Positions 34,562-43,632 of a DNA stretch of 64,000 nucleotides are shown here, one piece after another (the stretch's first letter is position 1; each line of letters starts with the position of its first letter). Origin of the DNA: Albidovulum aestuarii (GTDB lineage: Bacteria; Pseudomonadota; Alphaproteobacteria; Rhodobacterales; Rhodobacteraceae); assembly GCF_029961185.1 (NCBI RefSeq), contig NZ_JASBQQ010000013.1, positions 1-64,000 of the forward strand, read 5' to 3'. Under the pieces are notes generated by a model that was not told where the DNA came from, did no database searches, and worked only from the letters and a program-made list of their open reading frames with translations. A program made the translations under genes and the position numbers.

Positions 34562-36046
34562 TCATTCGTCCACGGTGATCTTGTACCAGCGGATCGACAT
34601 GTTCTCGACCGGGTCGAGGTTCTTTACCCGCGACGTTGCACCGATGAGCTTGGTCACGTGATAGGGGATGAGCGTGCCTGCGGTTTCCTGCAGATGCTCC
34701 TGCGCCTTCACATAGATCGCCCTGCGCTTGTCGAAGTCGAGCTCGCGCCGCGCCTCCGCCAGCATAGCGTCGAAGCCGTCATCCTTGTAGTAGCTCTCGT
34801 TCCACTTGGCGGTCGAAAGGTAGATTTCGTGCAACGCCTGATCCGCCGGCCGCTCGTTCCAGCGGGTCATCACCGCGTCCTTTTTCATCCAGACTTCGGA
34901 CCAGAAGCCGTCGGTCGGAACCTGCACGATGTTGACGCGGATGCCAGCCTCGGCTGCCTGCGCCTGATAGGCTTCGGCCATTGCCGGCCATGTCGCCTCC
35001 AGCGTCGCAACGTGGACATCGACGTCGATCCCGTCAGGGAAGCCCGCCTCTGCCAGAAGCGCCTTCGCACCTTCGATATCTTGCGGGCAAGACAGGTCGG
35101 CCCGGTACTGATCGGCAGGTCCGACCGGCGTATCGCAGGCGACGGTGCCGTTGCCGCCTTCAACCAGCGCAAGCAGACCGTCGCGGTCGGCGGCCATACG
35201 CATGGCTTTTCGGACTCGCGGATCGGAGAAGGGTTCCACATCCGTCCGGAAGACGATGCCGCGCCAGTTCCCGGTCGGGACTTCCTGAATGTAGAACTTG
35301 TCCGAGCCATCAAACATCACACGCTGCTGCGGGGTGATCCCGCTTTCCATGTCGATCTGACCGCCAAGCAGCGCCTGAAGCCGCGCCTGTGCGTCAGGAA
35401 TGCCGATGATTTCCATCCGCTCGACGCCCGGCGGGCCTTCGAAGTAGTCCGTGTTGGCGACGACGACGGTCGTGCCCTGCGGATCGAATTTCTCCAGCTT
35501 AAAGGGGCCCGTTCCGATGCCCGTCGTCGCGATGGTGTCGCCCGAGCCATCGGGGATCATCCGCAGCCGGTAGTCCATGAGCTGGAGCGGCATGTCGGCA
35601 AAGGGCGTGTCGAGCGTCAGTTTCACCGTCATCGGATCGACGGCCTCGACTCCAGTAATCATCTTCACGGCCGAGCGGGCAGGGCTGTCGCCATCAGGGT
35701 CGAGTACCCGGTTCAGCGAATAAACCACATCGGCCGCATCGAAGTCCGATCCGTCATGGAACTTCACACCCTCGCGCAGCGTCAATGTCCAGACCGTCGC
35801 GTCCTCATTCGCCTCCCAGCTTGTTGCCAGATCAGGTGAAGGCTTGCCCTCCATGTCCGGCCGTACAAGGCGGCTCATCAGCTTCTCGGTGATCTGGAAG
35901 ATGCGGCCCTTGGAAATCGGGTCGAGGCTTGACTGATCGCCGAAGCCATATTCATGCGCCTGCCGGAACGTGCCCTTCGGCTCGGCAAGTGCCGTTCCGG
36001 TCAGAGCAAGAGCGGCCACGCATGCCGATGCCAGTAGTCTTTTCAT
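34562..36046 (-). CDS. ABC transporter substrate-binding protein, family 5
   Basis: 494-residue periplasmic binding protein of the oligopeptide/nickel type. The signal peptide (1-21) ends 'GTALA' with no lipobox Cys. Family-5 motifs include 'WTLTLREGVKFHDGSDFDAADVVYSLNR' pattern, 'YRLRMIP' and 'GTGPFKLEKFDPQ'. The ligand is probably a peptide or peptide-like compound, but this family also binds other small molecules. ATG 36046 follows GGAGGA; the longer frame to 36148 is rejected. First gene of the operon, divergent from peptidase E. Confidence 0.93.
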   Translation of the reverse strand: MKRLLASACVAALALTGTALAEPKGTFRQAHEYGFGDQSSLDPISKGRIFQITEKLMSRLVRPDMEGKPSPDLATSWEANEDATVWTLTLREGVKFHDGSDFDAADVVYSLNRVLDPDGDSPARSAVKMITGVEAVDPMTVKLTLDTPFADMPLQLMDYRLRMIPDGSGDTIATTGIGTGPFKLEKFDPQGTTVVVANTDYFEGPPGVERMEIIGIPDAQARLQALLGGQIDMESGITPQQRVMFDGSDKFYIQEVPTGNWRGIVFRTDVEPFSDPRVRKAMRMAADRDGLLALVEGGNGTVACDTPVGPADQYRADLSCPQDIEGAKALLAEAGFPDGIDVDVHVATLEATWPAMAEAYQAQAAEAGIRVNIVQVPTDGFWSEVWMKKDAVMTRWNERPADQALHEIYLSTAKWNESYYKDDGFDAMLAEARRELDFDKRRAIYVKAQEHLQETAGTLIPYHVTKLIGATSRVKNLDPVENMSIRWYKITVDE

Positions 36047-36295
36047 TCGGTCCTCCTCCCTGTTTTCGACCAGCCTTTCCGGCCAGCCACCGGACGCGCC
36101 GGTTTGGACGAATGCTCCCCGCCGCGCACCCAAGGTGACAAGCGACAAAAATCCGGATCATGGATAAAGAAAATGTCATGTGAAACGGATTGAAAGAGTA
36201 TCAGCGGACAGCGTCGTTCCGGCAAATAGCATTCCTTCACCGAAGCATTTGCAAAAGCTATGGTCCGGGGCGAAACCGGCAATGTATGAAACGGC

Positions 36296-36985
36296 ATGCA
36301 GACGGGTCAGATCAAAGCAGTGCTGTCCGGCGGGGGCGGCGTCACGCACGGGACCGACCCGGCGCTGGAGGCGTTCCTTGTTTCCCTGCTCGGCGACAGG
36401 CCCTGCATCGGCTATCTGGGAACCGCGAATGGGGACAACCCTGAAAGGCTCGATCGCGTGTACCGCCGCTTTGACAAGTTGGGCGCGGAGGTCAGGCACC
36501 TTCCGTTACGGGCTACGGCGGATGAGGCCGGGCAATGGGCGCGCGGTCTCGACGCAATCTATGTCGGTGGCGGTCAAACCGAACGGATGCTGCGAACCTG
36601 GCGCGAGACCGGGATCGACCGGGTTCTCAGCGATGCAGCCAAGCGTGGTATCGTCATGAGCGGTGTCAGCGCGGGTGCGGTTTGTTGGTTCGACTACGCA
36701 TTTTGGGATGGGGCGGGAACGGGGTTCCGACCGCTTGAAGGCCTGGGTGTCATTGCTGGCAGTTGCTGCCCGCACTTCACGACCGAGCCGGAACGCGCGG
36801 CCGCCTATCGGGCGCATGTCGCGGATGGTCGAATCCCGGCGGGCTATGCGATCGGGGATGGTGCCGCGCTGGTCCTGTCGGGCGTGAACGTCGCCAAAGC
36901 CTGCATTGCCCGGCCGGGTTCAGGTGTCTGGAAAGCCGAGCGCGTGGCAGGCGATGCCCGGTTGACGCCGCTATCGTCAGCCTGA
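36296..36985 (+). CDS. Peptidase E (family S51)
   Basis: 229-residue serine peptidase of the dipeptidase E/cyanophycinase family, which cleaves Asp-X dipeptides. The nucleophile is Ser in 'GVSAGAVCWF' near residue 125; 'AIYVGGGQTERM' precedes it and 'AIGDGAAL' follows. It diverges from the peptide ABC transporter across 249 bases, which suggests import of acidic dipeptides and cytoplasmic hydrolysis. The last nine bases overlap the convergent LysR stop. Confidence 0.88.
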   Translation: MQTGQIKAVLSGGGGVTHGTDPALEAFLVSLLGDRPCIGYLGTANGDNPERLDRVYRRFDKLGAEVRHLPLRATADEAGQWARGLDAIYVGGGQTERMLRTWRETGIDRVLSDAAKRGIVMSGVSAGAVCWFDYAFWDGAGTGFRPLEGLGVIAGSCCPHFTTEPERAAAYRAHVADGRIPAGYAIGDGAALVLSGVNVAKACIARPGSGVWKAERVAGDARLTPLSSA

Positions 36986-37876
36986 CTGCATCGCGGCCGC
37001 CTCTGCCACGATCCAGTCGCAGACAGCCCGGATTTCAGGCGTCTGTCGCGCGTTGGGGCGGGTCAGAAGGTGATAGGCCCGCTCAGGATGCAGATCTGTT
37101 TCAAATGGCCGGGCCAGTCGCCCCGCATCGATATCCGATTGCATGAAGGGAAAAATCCCAAGTGCAACGCCCTGACCTTCGAGTGCGGCCTGCGCCACGA
37201 CATTACTGTCGGTGACAATCGTTTCTTCGAGGAACTTCAGGCCCGGAACACCGGCCAGCTTCAGCCATACCTGCCACTCTCCACGGTCCTGCTGGTGAAT
37301 GACCGGATAGCGGGCGAGATCGGCGGGGTCATTAAGCCCACCGAACCGTTCGATGAGCGTCGGCGCGGCAATCGGCGCATAGGTGATACGGAAGAGGGAT
37401 CGCGCCTCAACTCCAGGCCAGTCGCCCACACCCCAGTCTATTGCAACCTGCGAGGGCATGCTTTCGATTCCGGTAATACGGGGGGCGTGCTGAAGAACGA
37501 GTTCGATCTTTGGGTTCTGCGCCCTGAACCTTCCCAGCCTCGGGATCAGCCAGCGTGCACCAAAGATAGGACCGACCGCTAGCGCGACCGACTTTGTCGG
37601 AGTCTGGATATGCGCATCGATCTCGTCCCGGATTTCGGAAAAGGCACGTGCAAGCACGCCCGCCAGCGAACGGCCGGCATCGGTCAGGACGACGGCGCGT
37701 GTTTTTCGCACGAAAAGCTGCACACCCCAGTCGCGTTCAAGCTGGCGGATCTGGTTGGACACGGTCGTGGCGCTGACGCAAAGCTCATCGGCTGCGTCTT
37801 TGAAACTCAATCGCCGTGCCGCCGCCTCGAAAGTGCGCAATGCAGTCAGCGGCAGGCGGCGGGTGGGAATGGCCAC
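36977..37876 (-). CDS. LysR-family regulator, GcvA type
   Basis: 299 residues. The HTH 'LPLTALRTFEAAARRLSFKDAADELCVSATTV' pattern at the N-terminus is characteristic of GcvA/AmpR-like regulators; the effector domain ends near 'RAVCDWIVAEA'. The frame opens at 38143, but GTG 37876 with GGAGGATT upstream begins at the conserved 'AIPTRRLPL'. It diverges from the MttB-like operon at 38.0 kb, which is its probable target. Confidence 0.9.
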   Translation of the reverse strand: MAIPTRRLPLTALRTFEAAARRLSFKDAADELCVSATTVSNQIRQLERDWGVQLFVRKTRAVVLTDAGRSLAGVLARAFSEIRDEIDAHIQTPTKSVALAVGPIFGARWLIPRLGRFRAQNPKIELVLQHAPRITGIESMPSQVAIDWGVGDWPGVEARSLFRITYAPIAAPTLIERFGGLNDPADLARYPVIHQQDRGEWQVWLKLAGVPGLKFLEETIVTDSNVVAQAALEGQGVALGIFPFMQSDIDAGRLARPFETDLHPERAYHLLTRPNARQTPEIRAVCDWIVAEAAAMQSG

Positions 37877-38023
37877 GTCAATCCTCCGTAGATGAAGCAA
37901 GATTATTTTATCCATGCGGGTTTGAATAGTCACTTGTCGCGATCCCGGACCGCAGGAAATGCTGGATGCAAATGATGCGCGTTCGGGGTCCGGGTTTTGC
38001 AGAACGATATTGCCGATAGCGAA

Positions 38024-39544
38024 ATGAGGGCCGCGCGCCGCGCACGGCGAGGGCGCGACAGCGCACCGCGCGTGCGGGCATCGACCGAGGTTGACGGGGG
38101 CAGATACAAGCCGCTGTCGAACGCAGATATCGAACGGATCCATCTTGCCACGCTCGACATTCTCGCCAATGTCGGTATGTCGGAAGCCCCTGATATCGTG
38201 TCAGAAACCGTCGTCGCAGCGGGCGGCGCCATTGCGGCGGACGGGCGGCTTGTTTTCCCGCCCGCCCTGGTCACAGCAGCACTTGATGATCTCAACCGGC
38301 CCCTGACACTGCCCGCCCGCAATACTGCCGACGACCTGTGCCTGTCAGGCCGTCGGGTCTATGTCGGCTCGGGTGGCGCGGCTCCGTTGATTGTCGATCT
38401 GGAGACCGATACCTACCGGCCATCCACTCTCCGAGATCTCTTTGACGCCGCGCGCATGGTGGATGCTCTGGAAAACGTCCATTTCTTCTCACGCTCGGTC
38501 GTGGCGCGCGACGTGGAGGGGCTTGAGGCGCTCGACATCAACACGGCTTTTGCCTCGCTCGCCGGGACGTCGAAACATGTGATGGTCGCGGCGCACGATC
38601 CCGCGCATGTCCGTGCCATCGGGCGCATGTGCCACCTGATTGCCGGATCGGAGGAAGCGTTTCGGGCACGCCCCTTCCTGTCGCTGAACATCAACCATGT
38701 CGTACCGCCGCTGCGCTACTCTGAAGAGGCCTGCGCCGTCCTGGCGGAGGCTGTGCGGCAGGGTATCCCGGCCCATGTCAACACTTTCGGCCAGATGGGC
38801 GCGTCCAGCCCAGTGACGATCGCCGGTTGCGTCGCCCAGACCGTTGCTGAAACACTGGCGGGTGTGATCTTTGCCTGGGCGCTCGACCCATCCGCCAAGG
38901 TCGTGTTCGGGGTGCGACCCATGGTGACCGACCTGCGCACCGGCGGCATGGCTGGGGGTGCGGGGGAACAGGCTTTGCTGACCGCGGCGGTTGTGCAGAT
39001 GGTTCAGCACTATGGCCTGCCGAATTCGACCATCGCTGGCGCGACCGACAGCAAGATATCCGACGCGCAGAGCGGCTATGAGAAATGCCTCTCGGTGAAC
39101 CTCGCGGCGCAGACCGGCGCCAACATGATCACCCAGGCCTGCGGCATGCAGGCCGGGCTGATGGGATGTTCGTTCGAGAGCTATGTCATCGACAATGAGA
39201 TGCTCGGGGCGATCCTTCGCTCTATGGCGCCGATCGAGGTCAGCGCAGCCACCCTGTCGCCCGAGATGATCGGCGAGGTCGTGCGCGGAGAGGGGCATTT
39301 CCTCGGCCATTCCGACACGCTTGCGCGGATGCAGACCGACTTTCTGTACCCCCGGCTCGCCGACCGGCGCGACCCTGAGGAATGGCAGGCGGCGGGTGCT
39401 CCGGAGATCCGGCAACCCGCGAAGGCGCGGGCCCGGGAAATTCTCGACACACACTTCCCCTCGCCGATACCGGCCGATATCGAGGCTGCGATCCGGGCAG
39501 AGTTCGATATTCGCCTTCCCGAAAGCACCATGAGGCCGAAATGA
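38024..39544 (+). CDS. MttB-family (non-pyrrolysine) methyltransferase
   Basis: 506 residues (TTG at 37997 would add nine) of the trimethylamine methyltransferase superfamily. It lacks an in-frame amber codon, so it is like the glycine-betaine type (MtgB) rather than true MttB. Known members pass a methyl group from a quaternary amine to a corrinoid protein. 'YVGSGGAAPLIVDL', 'ASLAGTSKHVMVAAHD' and the C-terminal 'GEGHFLGHSDTLARMQTDF' pattern are recognisable. No corrinoid protein or activator is in the window. It begins an operon of four genes, overlapping the next by ATGA. Confidence 0.86.
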   Translation: MRAARRARRGRDSAPRVRASTEVDGGRYKPLSNADIERIHLATLDILANVGMSEAPDIVSETVVAAGGAIAADGRLVFPPALVTAALDDLNRPLTLPARNTADDLCLSGRRVYVGSGGAAPLIVDLETDTYRPSTLRDLFDAARMVDALENVHFFSRSVVARDVEGLEALDINTAFASLAGTSKHVMVAAHDPAHVRAIGRMCHLIAGSEEAFRARPFLSLNINHVVPPLRYSEEACAVLAEAVRQGIPAHVNTFGQMGASSPVTIAGCVAQTVAETLAGVIFAWALDPSAKVVFGVRPMVTDLRTGGMAGGAGEQALLTAAVVQMVQHYGLPNSTIAGATDSKISDAQSGYEKCLSVNLAAQTGANMITQACGMQAGLMGCSFESYVIDNEMLGAILRSMAPIEVSAATLSPEMIGEVVRGEGHFLGHSDTLARMQTDFLYPRLADRRDPEEWQAAGAPEIRQPAKARAREILDTHFPSPIPADIEAAIRAEFDIRLPESTMRPK

Positions 39545-40473
39545 AGATCTCCATCATCGGCGCAGGCGCTATGGGGTCGGTCTATGCCGCGCTTTTCGCC
39601 GAGGCGGAGCACGACGTTGTTGTCGTAGACCCCTGGCGGGACCACGTGGACGCGATCAACCGCGATGGATTGCGGCTGTCGGGGGCAAGTGGCGACCGCA
39701 TGATCCACGGAATTCGCGCTACGGGCGATGCGGCAGAGACCGAAGGGTCGGGATTGTTTGTCCTCGCCACAAAGGCGAGCGCCGTGGGCGAAGCCGCCCG
39801 GACGATCAAACCCCACGCAGGCGGCGCCGTAATCCTGACAATCCAGAATGGATTGGGTGCCGCCGAACGGATCGGCGCGCATATGGACACCACCAACGTG
39901 TTGCTCGGCGTCGCCGATGGGTTCGGGGCGTCGATGAAGGGGCCGGGTCACGCCCATCATAATGCGATGAAACTGATCCGCGTCGGCGAGATCGGTGGCG
40001 GGCTCACGCAGCGGTTGGAACATTTGGCTGGGATCTGGCGCGGCGCGGGGTTCAACGTGAAAGCGTATCCCGACATCCGCCAGCTGATCTGGGAAAAGTT
40101 CCTGTGCAATGTGACGTTCTCGGCCCCCTGCGCGGTCTTCGACCGGACGCTGGGCGAGTTGATGTCGGAGCCCGACCTTTGGGCTATCGCGACCGGTTGC
40201 ACGAGAGAGGCGCATGAAGCGGGGATTGCCGAGGGCGTTGCATTCACCTTCGACGACCCTGTTGCCTATGTCACGGCGTTTGGTCAATCCATGCCCGAGG
40301 CGCGCCCCTCGCTGGCGCTTGACCACCGGGCGGGCAAACTCTCAGAAATCGACGCCATCAATGGGATGGTTCCTGTGGTGGCGGCCCGTCACGGGTTGAC
40401 AGCCCCCTATAATCAGACGCTTTCCGCCGTCATCCGGGCGCGCGAAGCTGAATTCGGCAAGGTCGGGCCGTGA
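39541..40473 (+). CDS. Ketopantoate reductase family protein
   Basis: 310-residue NADP-dependent 2-hydroxyacid/2-oxoacid oxidoreductase. The cofactor motif 'IIGAGAMGSVYAALF' opens the protein; 'TIQNGLG' and 'WEKFLCNVTFSAPCA' are the substrate-side motifs of the PanE/ApbA family, with the catalytic Lys in 'WEKF'. Placed in a catabolic operon, it probably acts on a branched or substituted 2-hydroxy acid rather than making pantothenate. ATGA overlap before it and GTGA overlap after it show tight coupling. Confidence 0.9.
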   Translation: MKISIIGAGAMGSVYAALFAEAEHDVVVVDPWRDHVDAINRDGLRLSGASGDRMIHGIRATGDAAETEGSGLFVLATKASAVGEAARTIKPHAGGAVILTIQNGLGAAERIGAHMDTTNVLLGVADGFGASMKGPGHAHHNAMKLIRVGEIGGGLTQRLEHLAGIWRGAGFNVKAYPDIRQLIWEKFLCNVTFSAPCAVFDRTLGELMSEPDLWAIATGCTREAHEAGIAEGVAFTFDDPVAYVTAFGQSMPEARPSLALDHRAGKLSEIDAINGMVPVVAARHGLTAPYNQTLSAVIRAREAEFGKVGP

Positions 40474-41606
40474 CCTTGGAAATGCCGAAGGCCGCGGTAA
40501 CACCAACGAGATCTAAACTGGAGTTCCGTGGTGCGCATCTCAGCCTCCCGGCAGATGACGCCACAGCGCGGCTTGAGGGCATTTTCCGGGCGCTCGGCTC
40601 CACCGAGCATATCGCAGAAGAGGTGGCGGCGCATCTTGTCGATGCGAATCTTTGTGGCGTCGAAAGTCATGGTGTCGTGCGCGCGCTGCAATATGCGGGA
40701 CAGTTTCGTTCGGGCTACATGCGAGCAGGTGTCGAGCCCATTGTTAAGGAGAGTGGAGCAGGCAGGCGCGAGGTCGACGGACAGGGCGGAATCGGCATCC
40801 CGGCGATGCAGATGGCCTTTGACGAAGGGTGCAGGCTGGCGCGTGCAACGGGCGTTGCCGCGCTCGCCGTCAGGAATGTGGGTCACACGGGTCGGCACGG
40901 CGCCTTTGCCGAAGCGGCGGCAAATGAGGGGATGCTGACCTTCCTGATGGGCGGCGGCAACCGTCAGACCTGGCGGCAGGTCGCACCGCATGGTGGCCGC
41001 AAGGCGCTGTTGCCGACAAATCCGTGGTGCATCGGTATTCCGGGCGGGGCGCGGGGACCCGTCGTGCTCGATTTTGCGACGTCCAAAATCGCCGGTGGCT
41101 GGATATACGCGGCACACTCTGCGGGCGCTCTCTTGCCTGAGGGATGTGTGATCGACCGTGACGGCAACCCGACCCGCGATCCGGAGGATTATTTCGCTGG
41201 CGGCGCGATCCTGCCTTCTGGGGAACATAAGGGCTACGGCCTTGCTCTCATGGCGGAACTGATCGCCGAAGCAATGCTGGGCCCGGTGACCGCTGAGGCG
41301 AACTGGCTGCTGATCGTGATTGATGCGACGCGCTTTCGCGACACGCTCGGGATGGCCCGGACGGCAGAAGAAATCCTTGCCGAACTGCGTCACTGCCCGC
41401 CCGCGCCGGGGTTTTCCTCAGTGGATATTCCTGGCGAAAGGGAGCGTGCCCATCACGCGACGTCGAAAGGACGGATATCGGTGCCCGAAGCCACCTGGGC
41501 ACAGATTGGCGATCTCGCCCGATCTCTCGGTCTTGCTTGGGAAGACCGAAATTCGACTGAGGCATATCCGCCCATGCCGGACGCGCCAGACATTACGAAG
41601 GAATAA
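40470..41606 (+). CDS. Malate/L-lactate/ureidoglycolate dehydrogenase (Ldh2) family protein
   Basis: 378-residue NAD(P)-dependent oxidoreductase of the family that includes ureidoglycolate dehydrogenase, 2,3-diketogulonate reductase and piperideine-carboxylate reductases. Motifs: 'VDANLCGVESHGVVRALQY' pattern near residue 60, 'NVGHTGRHGAFAEAA' with the catalytic His, 'NPWCIGIPG', and 'GEHKGYGLALMAELI' near the C-terminus. Start GTG 40470 overlaps the previous stop (GTGA). The substrate is presumably a 2-oxo or 2-hydroxy acid. Confidence 0.9.
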   Translation: MTLEMPKAAVTPTRSKLEFRGAHLSLPADDATARLEGIFRALGSTEHIAEEVAAHLVDANLCGVESHGVVRALQYAGQFRSGYMRAGVEPIVKESGAGRREVDGQGGIGIPAMQMAFDEGCRLARATGVAALAVRNVGHTGRHGAFAEAAANEGMLTFLMGGGNRQTWRQVAPHGGRKALLPTNPWCIGIPGGARGPVVLDFATSKIAGGWIYAAHSAGALLPEGCVIDRDGNPTRDPEDYFAGGAILPSGEHKGYGLALMAELIAEAMLGPVTAEANWLLIVIDATRFRDTLGMARTAEEILAELRHCPPAPGFSSVDIPGERERAHHATSKGRISVPEATWAQIGDLARSLGLAWEDRNSTEAYPPMPDAPDITKE

Positions 41607-41608
41607 CG

Positions 41609-42508
41609 ATGAAGATTGCGAGCTTCCTTTTCGAAGATGAACCCCAGTACGGGCTCGTCGATGGGGACAGATTGCATCCGGTATCCGGCAATTTCCGGCA
41701 GCGATTTCCGTCCTTGCGCGCGGTTCTTGCTGCCGGACGGCTGGACGAACTTTCCGCCGACGCGAGACGACAGAAGGCGCTTTCCTTCGAGGCGGTCACC
41801 TTTCTGCCACCGCTGCCGGATGCCGCGCGCGTGATCTGCGTCGGCATCAATTATCCCAAACGCTATCCGCTTGATGCGAATGTGGGTCGGCCGGAAAACA
41901 TTATCCTGTTCGCGAAGCTGCCGGGAACCCTTCTTGGACACGGCGACACGCTGGACATCCCGCAAGGCGAGGCCGCAGAGACGTTTGACTATGAAGGCGA
42001 AATCGCCGTCGTTATCGGCCGACAGGGGCGTCACATTTCAGCCGATAAGGCGCACGAATACATTGCTGGCTTCACTGCCTTCAACGATGGTTCGGTGCGC
42101 GGGTGGCAGAAGCATTCTGTCCATGCCGGAAAGAACTTTGCCGGTTCCGGCGCCTGCGGCCCGTGGATTGTGACAGCCGATGAGATTGACGTGCCCGAGG
42201 CGATGACGGTGACAACGCGCCTCAATGGTCAGGTTGTCCAACACGCTCCGGCAACCGAGATGTTCTTCTCGATCCCCGAGGTCATCGCCTACGTCTCGCA
42301 TCTGACGCCAATCGAACCCGGAGATATCATCGCGATGGGATCGCCGGACGGGTCCGGCGGCAGCCGGGTTCCTCCGCGATTCCTAAGGGATGGTGACGTA
42401 TTGGAGATTGAAGTTTCGGGCGTCGGCACGCTCGTGAACAGGATCGGCACGGGACAGGAGAAAGTTGCTGCCGGATGGCAGACCGACATTGCCGGAAAGG
42501 GTTGCTGA
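41609..42508 (+). CDS. Fumarylacetoacetate hydrolase family protein
   Basis: 299 residues. The C-terminal catalytic domain has 'VICVGINYPKRYP', metal-binding glutamates in 'FDYEGEIAVVIGR', 'FNDGSVRGWQ' and 'GDIIAMGSPDGSGG'. Members cleave C-C bonds in 2,4-dioxo or acylpyruvate-type acids, often releasing pyruvate. ATG 41609 has AAGGA upstream and lies two bases after the Ldh2-family stop. As last gene of the operon it would supply the cleavage step. Confidence 0.9.
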   Translation: MKIASFLFEDEPQYGLVDGDRLHPVSGNFRQRFPSLRAVLAAGRLDELSADARRQKALSFEAVTFLPPLPDAARVICVGINYPKRYPLDANVGRPENIILFAKLPGTLLGHGDTLDIPQGEAAETFDYEGEIAVVIGRQGRHISADKAHEYIAGFTAFNDGSVRGWQKHSVHAGKNFAGSGACGPWIVTADEIDVPEAMTVTTRLNGQVVQHAPATEMFFSIPEVIAYVSHLTPIEPGDIIAMGSPDGSGGSRVPPRFLRDGDVLEIEVSGVGTLVNRIGTGQEKVAAGWQTDIAGKGC

Positions 42509-42586
42509 CCCTCACTCCCGATATATAGCCTTCTCAAATACATTCGACCGATGCATTCTGCTTTCGCAATTGAAACGAGGATCAGG

Positions 42587-43510
42587 ATGAACATCCGTCA
42601 ACTGGAAGCGTTCCGCGCGACCATGCAGTGCGGCTCAATCACCGCCGCGGCAGAGGCCCTGCACATTTCGCAGCCGAGCGTCAGCCGACTGATTGCCGAT
42701 CTCGAACACTCCGTCGGTTTTGCGCTGTTTCTGAGAACCGGCCGGGGTCTGACACCAACAGACGAGGCGCATCGTTTCCATCAATCGGTCGAAGGCATGT
42801 TCATCGGCGTGTCTCGTCTGCGGGAAACGGCGGAAGCTATCCGCACTACGACCGGAGGTATGATCTCCATCGGCGTGATCCAGTCCATTGCCACGCTGGA
42901 GCTTCCCAAGGCCGTGCGTGCCATCCATGAGCGATATGACGATGCCCGCTTCATGATCCAGAGTCGCAATACTCCGGCGATCCTCGACGCGCTTCAGGCA
43001 CATCAGCTCGACCTAGGTGTCGTCGGCCGACAGCCGCCCTATGTCGGGGTCGAAGTGATCGCCGAAACGGCGGCGCCCTATGTATGCCTTTTGCCCGAAG
43101 ACCACCCGCTGCGCGATGCGCAAGGACCACTTGATCTTGAAGATCTGACTGAGACCGAGACATTCATTACCACGGGCGACGCTTACCCGGACGAGATGAT
43201 GGGGATCGACCGGGCGCTGTTCCGCCGCCTGAAGGCGCGGTCGCGGATTTCAGCCGCGAACCTGCCCGTCGCTGCGGCTCTGGTCCGCGAAACCGGCGCG
43301 ATCGCCATCGCGGATCCGTTCTCTGCCGAACAGGCCGTGCGCATGGGGGGCGTCGTGTTCAGACCGATCCGGCAGGCGTTGAGTTATCATATTGCCATCG
43401 TGTGTCGGGCACGCGACCGGTTACCGCGACCTGCGCGTGAGTTCGTCGAGGTCCTGAGCAAACAGATTCAGGAGCGCAGCGAAGCAGTCGCGCGATACGC
43501 GGAACGCTGA
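42587..43510 (+). CDS. LysR-family transcriptional regulator
   Basis: 307 residues with HTH 'NIRQLEAFRATMQCGSITAAAEALHISQPSVSRL' pattern at the extreme N-terminus and a full effector domain ('GVIQSIATLELPKAV', 'AIADPFSAEQAV'). The open frame begins at 42551, but ATG 42587, preceded by AGGATCAGG, is the family start. It reads in the same direction as the operon that starts 122 bases after it, a likely target. Confidence 0.92.
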   Translation: MNIRQLEAFRATMQCGSITAAAEALHISQPSVSRLIADLEHSVGFALFLRTGRGLTPTDEAHRFHQSVEGMFIGVSRLRETAEAIRTTTGGMISIGVIQSIATLELPKAVRAIHERYDDARFMIQSRNTPAILDALQAHQLDLGVVGRQPPYVGVEVIAETAAPYVCLLPEDHPLRDAQGPLDLEDLTETETFITTGDAYPDEMMGIDRALFRRLKARSRISAANLPVAAALVRETGAIAIADPFSAEQAVRMGGVVFRPIRQALSYHIAIVCRARDRLPRPAREFVEVLSKQIQERSEAVARYAER

Positions 43511-43632
43511 AGCGGCGAAGGAACCTCCATAGCTTTTTCGGATGATCGGTGCCGATTATTGCATTGGAGGCAATCCATGCGCGCATCTTAGACTTTGAAG
43601 CAGCGGATGCGGATGGATGGTCCTTCGTTAAG

